Part shown: in pieces, positions 56,361 through 64,000 of the stretch
How positions within the stretch are numbered: the first letter of the stretch is position 1
Layout: every line of letters begins with the position of its first letter
NCBI GenBank assembly: GCA_021464415.1
Contig: CM038470.1
Coordinates: 35,396,099-35,460,098 of the forward strand
Reading direction: 5' to 3'
DNA length: 64,000 nt
DNA from: Lonicera japonica
Taxonomy: Eukaryota; Streptophyta; Magnoliopsida; Dipsacales; Caprifoliaceae
Notes under the pieces: model-generated
The model's input: the letters and a program-made list of their open reading frames with translations, nothing else
What the model was told of the DNA's origin: nothing
Database searches by the model: none
Program-made: the position numbers and the translations under genes

Positions 56361-57588
56361 TGTTAGGTTTATATTTCAGTTGGTTCGATTCAAACTATAG
56401 GTGGTGGATTGAGCGTTAAATTCGAAATTAAAAGCTTTTGAGTCAAATTTATTTTAAAATATTTTTTTCTGAGTTTTACCGAAATTTGAAAAACCCTGTC
56501 AACACAAATTATTGAGAAAAGTTTTTTTTTTCATGTTTAACATATTCCATAAAGTGGCCTCTAAAATTGAGTCGAATTGGAATCCAAACGGATTGAATAA
56601 TGGAGAAATAAAGTAAAAATAAAAATTAATTTAAAAGAAAGGATTTTAATTTAAAAAAAAAAGGAAAATGAAACTTTATAAAAGTCAAACCAAAATCCAT
56701 TTGATGTCTTGCCAACATTTTTAAGCCATCATTCTTGTCCCGTTATGCTTTTGCTCTTCCATTAATACTAAGCCATATGGAGATTCAAAAGGAAAGCAGT
56801 GCAAATTTTTTAAAGAGCAGACCGGTACAAGTTGTGAAATCTTGGACCGGTCAGCGCAAAAGTGACCCAAAGAATTGATTTCCAAATTTCGGATCGGTCC
56901 AAACTTTTTGATTCGTACTGGTCCAGCGTGTATTTTTCTGGGCCCAAATTTTTATCGCAAAAAATATTTTTTTATATTTTTAACCCATTCTAAAAGGATT
57001 TTGACTTTATATTTTTTTCTATAAATATAACCATTGGTTTGAGTGAAAAATACATGATTTTAAAGACTTTTTTTTGGCAAAAAATATCCAAACGCTAGAA
57101 TCAATTTTTAAAGGTTTTGAGACACCACCTAAATTTTTTGTTTACATACTATAGGAGATCCATTATTCTTCAAATTTAAGAACTAGGGTTCCAAACTATC
57201 ATGATCTTGCAAGAGTGTATTCGGTTGCGATTGAGACGAGGTTAGCGAAGTGGCTAACCTACGATAAAGGAGATCGCAGATAGTGAAGGATTGTGATCAA
57301 GTGCGTAAAAGGAGGCGACTGGTAAGTCGAAAAAGCGGGAAGTGCTACGCTAGGCCTGATGCGGTTGGATTATACGTTCAAAGGATTGACGGGACTGTTG
57401 CATAAATTGCGAGGAAGCAACTTTTGTATATCATCGAGTCTATAATTCCGTTTTGATCATAGTGAAGCACTATCAGTTTATCCCGAGGATTAGTCTTAGC
57501 AAGTACAGATACCTCATAAATTCTTTGTGTTGTGGATTGCTTTTATGTAATTGATTGCTTGATATAAATTTTCAGAAAACACAACACA
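56361..57588 (+). mobile_element. 5' LTR of a SIRE/Maximus-like Ty1-copia element
   Basis: TGTTAGGTTTATATTTCAGTT at 56361 matches the start of the 3' LTR (TGTTAAGTTTATATTTTTAG, 63330). The end is placed at ACAACACA (57588). Typical parts are the GCGAAGTGGCTAACCTACGA and GAGGAAGCAACTTTTGTATA stretches. The two LTR starts differ a good deal, so the element is old. No clear primer site follows. Confidence 0.6.
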
Positions 57589-57809
57589 GGATTTCGACAA
57601 TATTAAAATTTGATTACACCTAAGGGTTTTAAATTTCGCTTATCAAATTTCAAATTAGTTTTGATTAAAACCCTAAAATCAACTTATGCAATACAATCCC
57701 TAATTTTTTCTTCAATTTGTATTATATGAGGTTTCCTTAAATTGCTCGGTTTTGCATCTAGGTTGATTTGTGTCTATTTGTTTGCTTTGTTTTACTTAAT
57801 TTGTTTTCC

Positions 57810-60255
57810 ATGGCTACAAAAGTCGATTTGTCTAAGTTCAAGGTAGGAATTCTTAATGGGTATAATTATTAGGGGTGTGCAAAAACCGAACCAGACCAGA
57901 CCGCGGGCTTTTTTTTTGGTTTTCATATTTGTTGCGGTCGGTTAGGTCCTCGGTCTTATAGGTTAAAAAACCCTATAAAACCGAACCGACCGAGTATTTA
58001 CATATTTTTAAAAATATATATATATTTGCTAATATTATTAATATGTTATTGGTCTTTCACCCCTTTAAGATTGTATATTATTCTAGGCCCAATTTCATTT
58101 TACAGTAGGCCTAACTTCATTTTGCAATAGGCCCATATATCAGGCCCAGACTGATGGACCGATCGAAACTAACCCGATAAATACTACTTTGGTTCGGTCC
58201 GGTCTGATCTTACATGCATTTTCAGTCCAGTCTGGTCCAAAAAAATAAAGGGCCGAAATAGTCGGTCCGGTCCAAAAAGCAAGTCAACAGGTCGCTCAAT
58301 CGACCTGTGAACACCCCTAATAATTATAACTATTAGAAAATTCGCATGACTATTTATTTATAATTTTTAAATGAGCGAATTTGGCAAACTATTTTAGAAG
58401 GATATAGCAGACCCACTGTTACTGTAGATGGAAAAAATGGAAATAAATTAGTAGCCTTATAGACTGTTAAAGAATTATAAGTAGCCAAGTTTAATTATCA
58501 TGGTCTGAATGTAATCATGTCATGTTTTTAGAAGAATTTAAAAAAGATTTCAAACTATAGTACTTCCAAACAGTCCTGGGATATTTTGACTATAATTTTG
58601 AAAGAACCACAATTGTAAAAACTTTTAAAATTCAAAGGTTTATGACAGATTTTGAAACTATAACGATGAAAGAAGATGAGTCAATTGATACTTTTCATAG
58701 TAAGCTTAAATACATAGTGAATTCTCTCTAAAACCTTGGCGAAATAATTTATAAATCCCACGTTGTAAAGAAAATCCTTTGGTCTTTGCCTGATAGGTTC
58801 TTCCCAAAAAATTACTGCCATTGAAGAAAGTAAGGATTTGGATTCTTTAACGAAAAAGGAATTAATTGACTATCTTCAAACTTTTGAATCTAACTGGCTT
58901 TCAAAATATAAGATTCAAAAGAAAAAGGCAGATCAAACCATTGCATTTAGAGCTAAAGATGGAAACATGGCTGAATCTAATTAATGCTCTATGTCTGATT
59001 TTCAAGAGATGGCTAATTTTGCGCATAATTTTAATAAATTTATAAAGTTAAATAAAAAATTAGGCAATTGTCAAAATTTTGGGAATTTGAGGAAAGGGAA
59101 TGTTGAGAATAAACCCCAATCAAATGAGAATGCTTTGAGTGTCAAGGCATAGGTCATAAAGCTTTTGAATGCCCTACTAGGATTAGGAGATTAGAGAAAT
59201 AGCTTGGTAAAAAAGGGAATTCCATGCTAATGATGATGAGAAAAAATCCAGACACTTAAAAGTAATCTCATGATTATTTAGCATTTGCCGTAAAAGTTTT
59301 CTTAGAAGAAGTGAATTAAGAGATTTCCAAGAATTCACTTTTTGATGATGAGGAAGACTTTTTGGATCTTCAATCGGCCTATAACGCTCTTTTACTAGAA
59401 TGTAAAAAAACTTTTCGTGAAAAATTCAAAACTTGCGTGTAAAACAAAATTTTATGAAAATGAGATTATTGATTTAAAAAAAGACAAAGCAAGTTTTAAA
59501 CTTCAAAGACCGAGAAGACCGAATCTTTAAAGAAAATTAGACAACTTGAAAGAGAAAAAGAAAATTGTCTTGGTCTAATTAGTTCTTTAAAAAGGTAAAT
59601 TTAAAGTATGAGGATAAAATTAAACAAATAGAATGACGTGTTTGTGATCTAACTCAACAACTTGAAAATGTTTTAACTATCAAAGTTGTGTTAGAAACTA
59701 GTTCTAAAAAATTTGAATAAAGGTTTTCAAATAAAAAGAGTGGAAATAACAAAGAATAACTTGGATTCTCAAATTTTATGCTAAAAAGTAAACCAAGATC
59801 GTCTTTGTTAAGGCCGCTCCAAAAAATTCAAGTTTCAATGGTGCTAGTTTTTCAAAGTCTAGAACTTTCATTGATAGAATTCCTCAAACTCTAAAAAAAG
59901 CCAAGAACGTCCAAAAGGGAAAACAATTTTTTTCTCAAAAACCAATTTATCAAAAAGTTTTTCATTTAAATGTTCTTAAAGATCAAGTGATACCTTTTGA
60001 TGCGTACAAACACACACCCCCACAACCTTTTTGCGTGAATATTGCGAGAGGAGAGGTCACTTGAAAAAAAATGTCAACAAGCTTTGAATTGAACGCCGAA
60101 GAGTGTTACAATTCCTAGTAGACCAAAACCTAAGTTGAGAGGGAAAAAGAAGAAAAAAAAGAGAGTTAAAGTTTTGGAAAAAGAGGAACACAAGAAGGAT
60201 AGGACTCCACGAATTAGGAAGATTTGGGTCCCGAAAGCGATCATTGCAACAACTT
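57810..60255 (+). pseudogene. Ty1-copia gag, decayed and split by a MITE
   Basis: ATG 57810 opens MATKVDLSKF, the usual start of copia gag. It is split by the MITE at 57870. The capsid part (UBN2-like) follows at about 58560-58960 with KQSWDILT, KEDESIDTFHSKLKYIVNSL and ITAIEESKDLDSLT. A zinc knuckle CFECQGIGHKAFEC is at 59131-59172. A second knuckle-like YCERRGHLKK and the phrase RIWVPKAI occur at 60040-60240. Several stops and frame changes prevent translation. No copia protease, integrase or reverse transcriptase is seen downstream. Confidence 0.8.
57870..58319 (+). mobile_element. hAT-type MITE, 450 bp, 8-bp target duplication ATAATTAT
   Basis: Ends TAGGGGTGTGCA and TGAACACCCCTA form terminal inverted repeats of about 12 bp with one mismatch. 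ATAATTAT flanks it exactly at 57862-57869 and 58320-58327. An 8-bp duplication fits the hAT superfamily. It has no coding capacity and interrupts the copia gag after about 20 codons. Confidence 0.9.
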
Positions 60256-61272
60256 AGGTGATGTTTTTGAAATTTTTTATTGCGATATTGTTTGAAATCC
60301 TTGAAAAATTCATTACTTGCATGTATGTGATTGTAATTATTTTCTAATTTTCGGATATCTCTAGATTTTTTTATTTAAATGCTAAACTAGAGATATGTGT
60401 TCATAATGCTTTGACAATTCGATAACCGATAGTATGTTGTTTCAATCACATCAGAGTTTTTTTGTATATCTCACACACTACACTGCATGATCTACATTGA
60501 TGCATGTTGAGTAATTACATGTGCTTAACTATTGCTTTTAATTTAAAACTTCGTAAACTCCAATATACTATTTATTTAGGGACAGTGAGTCTAAGAAAAC
60601 CATTATGATTAATGCAATGAGATTTTTATGATGGAGTTTTAAGTAAAAAAGTAAAAGACAAACATGTGAGGAAAAAATGTATAAAGGATGGAAAAAGGGC
60701 TACCATAGTGGAAAGATAACCGAAAGCCAGCAAATGAAAATAGCTGGCCTCCACTAGAAGTGAAAGCCTCCATTAAAAAGAGAAGATGCCTGCAAAAAAA
60801 TATCACAAGTTTGAATGCAAAATTGCATGTTTTTTAGAGAAAAAAGATTGCTTATAAAGGAGAATTATTTGAATAATAATGGCTTAAAGACTTTCTAAAT
60901 TCACCTGTATACGGATGTGCGAGTGTTTTAAAACTCATATTATTCGATAGCATTTTGTATGATCCATATTCATAGCGCAATGGGATATATTCTAGTATTA
61001 TGTGTTGCTTGGCGTATATATGCTGAATTGTTGATGAATTGTTATATGCATAGTAAATGTATCATGTTAATGAAAATCACGTGTTTTTTAACCTTAATTA
61101 TTAAATTTCGGATTTGATACATGTTACATAGCAATGCATGTCGAGTATTTTTGCTAAATATTTTTTTTGGGCAATTTTGCTCTCGAAATTCCAAACCAAA
61201 TCCATGGAAAATTAGGAATTAATTAAGGGTTTTTTGAGGTCTTAGCTAAAAGGTTTTGAGATTAGTAAATAT
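60256..61272 (+). other. Copia element internal region without recognised coding sequence
   Basis: AT-rich. It lies where copia pol should be, but no integrase or reverse transcriptase motifs are seen in any frame. Confidence 0.5.
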
Positions 61273-62829
61273 TGTTGGTCGGAAAACAACCCTAGAGGGG
61301 GGTGAATAGAGTTTTAAAAACTTAATGCGGAATTAAAACGTTTTTAAAATATTTAAGCAAAGCAACTTAGCTAAGTAACAATATCAAGAAAATAATCAAT
61401 TTCAAGCAATCAATCCCAAGACAAGAAAATAAGCAATCTCAAGATACAAGCAATAATATAGCAATAAAAAGAGAGCTTGAGTTTAGAAAGATTAAACCAA
61501 TTTGAAACTCAAGACTTTTTGTCGTCACAGTTCGGTTTCTTAAACCATACGTCTGCGCTCGATTAGTTTTTCGAGAATTTTCACTATTCAATCTTCTTTG
61601 GGTGAAGATCAAACCTCAATACAAATGTTGCTATGCACACAACACTCACAATTTAGCTATACCCACTACACTTCTTACAAGATATGCTCTCTTGATTTAC
61701 AAAGAGACAAACTCTCTTTTAAAATGAAGAATGAATTGTTTGTGGTGATACACACCAATACAATAACTCTCAAGTGTATTTGAAGATTACAAATGAAGCT
61801 CACACTAGAGTTATCAAGATTGATCAAAATATATAACTCAAAAAATGAAAGATTGATCAAAATGTGTTCTTGAATCTTTGTTTATTTGAATATATGAATA
61901 ATAGAGTATTAGAATAATTCAAGGTGTGTTAAAACATGTCTAGGACCTCATATATATATAGCTTACAAAAGTATATGGCCGTTGAGGGTGATTAAGAAAG
62001 GTTTTGGGTCAAAGGTATACATTTTCAAATTTTTCAACAACTAGTTTTGACAAAAAATTCAAATTTGTTTTGATAATTTCTCCTAATATGAATGTTGGAT
62101 CATGCTCAAATTTTGATCAAAAGTGATAAGAGATGTTGTCTAATTACTATAAAAATTTTAAAATGATAAGAGTCTGGGAAGGCCTCCATCAGACCGTTAG
62201 ATCAAAGCTGTTCAAAAACTGAGCGAATTTTAAATGTAAAATAAAAACATTTTTGCAATTTAGCAATTTAATTCCAAATACAATTATAATGATTTTTGAA
62301 CCTCAAAGATATGTTTCTAAGATACCTATTTTTATCAGAGCTTTAAATATGATCATTTAAAATTAATATGAATTTATTTTAAAGCTCGGTCTTTGTAAAA
62401 TGATGTTTTTCAAATAAATTCAATTTCAAGCTTGTTTGACTCAATCTTTAAAAAATGCATGAATACGTTTGAGCTATAAGGATTTGATCAATTAAGTAAC
62501 TTTACATAAATCTTAAGCACTCACTCAATTACTGAATTAACGAGTTTTCGAATACTTTGATTTGTTTTTTTAGATTGATCTTCATTTGAAGCTTTTTCCT
62601 TGAAGCTTTTCATATAGTCTTTTGATCATTTGTGCTTCATGATTTGCATTGAGATATTTGATCTTCCTTGTCTTGTCCAATGATCGAATAGTGAAAGAGT
62701 GATCCTTGTCATGTTTTTTTTTGAATTTTCTAAGTAAATGAACTATACACTTATATCAAGAAACATGTTAAATTACACATGATTGATTTATTGTTATTAT
62801 CAAAATAAGATTAAGACCTTAGGTCAACA
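61273..62829 (-). mobile_element. Solo LTR, copia (SIRE-like), perfect AATAT target duplication
   Basis: TGTTGGTCGG at 61273 and GGTCAACA at 62829 are flanked by AATAT (61268-61272, 62830-62834). On the minus strand it starts TGTTGACCTAAGGTC and ends TTCACCCCCCTCTAGGG plus TTGTTTTCCGACCAACA. Those ends recall SIRE-type LTRs, so minus orientation is preferred. No coding region is seen. Length 1557 bp. Confidence 0.8.
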
Positions 62830-63317
62830 AATATATTTGCTAGCTAGAATCTCTTTGTTTGAACATGATATGTAATTTGTGTTAATTGATATTATTTGCT
62901 TTGCATGATCTTATTTTTTATACTTTACTGCTTTCCATTCTCATTACTTTGTTTATTCCTATGACAAAAATAGGGAGATATAAAGAGGAAGAATGCAAAT
63001 GTGAGGGGGAGAGTAGAGTATGAATATTTTGAGGGGGAGAGATATATAATTTTTTGCTTATTGTATCTCTTTACACCTGTACTTCACTGGGTGTTTGTTG
63101 AGTTTTGTTGTTTCAAGTTCATTAGCTCATACAATATACCAACTCGCTCTTTTACCATGTGAAGTGATACAACCAACATTAAGACTTAGAGTTAGGCATG
63201 TCTTTGAGTCTAATTGTTATACAGACTAATTCGACATAGAGTCTGCAATTGAAATGTTATAGATATCACGTCGAAAACGTTTGTATTAACTGTATGTGTT
63301 TTGTCATGGGAATAGCC
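62830..63317 (+). other. Copia element 3' internal region
   Basis: G-rich phrases GAGGGGGAGAGTAGAG (63002) and TTGAGGGGGAGAG (63029) are typical of the stretch before the polypurine tract in SIRE-like elements. No gene is recognised. Confidence 0.5.
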
Positions 63318-63329
63318 AAAAGGGGAGAT
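63318..63329 (+). promoter_or_regulatory. Polypurine tract of the copia element
   Basis: AAAAGGGGAGAT ends at the TGTTAAG start of the 3' LTR. Confidence 0.65.
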
Positions 63330-64000
63330 TGTTAAGTTTATATTTTTAGTTAGCTTGATTCCGATGCCAAAAACACTGTTTTAGTTCAAATTTGTTTTCA
63401 ATCATGTTTTAACCTATTTGAATTAAATTGTGGCTTTTATTTAATATTTCTAAACTCACTTTTAATAAAAGATTTTGTAGTGTCAAGCACTACTTCACTT
63501 TAATAAACAAGTGTTTTTGGTAAAATTAAGTAATGCCAATTGATTCCATAATTAATATTGGTACGTATAGTTCATGTCACGCATGAATTATTACGAAAAA
63601 TATGAGTTTATAAGATCAATTAGCTTGTGAAAAGTAGGTTAATTTTTAAAGGAAAATTAATTAGAAAATGATTCCCGGTCCACCGAATTGCCCGTTGTGT
63701 TGCCCGGAACTTATGGATACCCCTAACTCTTTTTATTCTTAATTTTAGTAAAAGTTTTTCACGCGTTTAATTAATTTAGTACGCTATTTTTATTAGCTAT
63801 TTTATTTAGCCCTTTTTGTATGTTCATTTTATATTAGTTTGGTTGCTTTTAGGATAGTAATGTTTCGCTACCTTTAGATTTAGTTTTATTTGCACATTTT
63901 ATTTAGTTATATAGCCCTTAGTTAGTTTAGTTATTGATTCTCATTCCATTCCCTCCATATTTCATCTTTTCATTTCTTTTCTCATCCTCCTCTTGAAAGA
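63330..64000 (+). mobile_element. 3' LTR of the copia element, cut by the window end
   Basis: It begins TGTTAAGTTTATATTTTTAG and runs off the window. The start matches the 56361 LTR. The target duplication (TTTAT before 56361) cannot be checked. Confidence 0.65.

Overview
The window is a stretch of plant nuclear genome, most likely from a eudicot, made almost entirely of nested and decaying LTR retrotransposons. No convincing host gene, tRNA gene or rRNA gene was found. The evidence for a plant is: Tat-lineage Ty3/gypsy polyproteins with two RNase H domains; tRNA-Arg type primer sites; solo LTRs that look like chromovirus (Del/Tekay) LTRs; a SIRE/Maximus-like Ty1-copia element; a hAT MITE; and plant mobile domain (PMD, PF10536) and DUF7745-like proteins. 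Family names come from motif recognition only; no database search was possible.

Layout, left to right. Element A (+, 1-13921, 5' part outside the window) carries the end of pol, then two genes on the opposite strand (DUF7745-like, then a five-exon PMD gene), then a hairpin-repeat array, a polypurine tract and a 3' LTR. A 3.5 kb solo LTR (5536-9026) is inserted in its PMD gene. 13922-15790 is low-complexity flank with tRNA-like repeats. Element D (-, 15800-20672) is a gag, leader and LTR remnant. Element E (-, 21465-22604) is a reverse transcriptase fragment cut by element B. Element B (+, 22605-50138) has a 5' LTR, primer site, leader, pol without most of gag, and the same two antisense genes as A. 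It contains a solo LTR in its integrase (29421-30781), a second-family solo LTR (about 31362-32710) and all of element C. Element C (+, 39365-49289, perfect GGGAG target duplication) keeps gag and an antisense PMD gene but has no pol. A 100-N gap (50139-50238) hides the end of B. To its right lie degraded Del-like LTR pieces, a dispersed repeat array, a CACTA-like end, a degraded third type of PMD gene (element F, 54480-56310), and a SIRE-like copia element (56361 to past the window end) holding a hAT MITE and another solo LTR.

How the parts seem to work together. In the Tat elements the LTR drives the sense gag-pol transcript, while one or two accessory genes run on the opposite strand from their own TATA promoters. 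The most striking pattern is a 12-bp CpG-rich palindrome just upstream of the TATA box, in both the LTR promoter and the antisense gene promoters of the same element. In family 1 (A, B) it is TGTCGCGCGACA. In family 2 (C) it is AGCCGTACGGCT or AACCGTACGGTT. The motif changes with the family but stays matched between LTR and antisense gene. This suggests a family-specific operator, possibly read by the element's own accessory protein. Other shared architecture includes a leader with three GTATATC repeats, a conserved block upstream of the antisense gene, and arrays of short hairpins before the polypurine tract whose sequence differs between families while their form does not.
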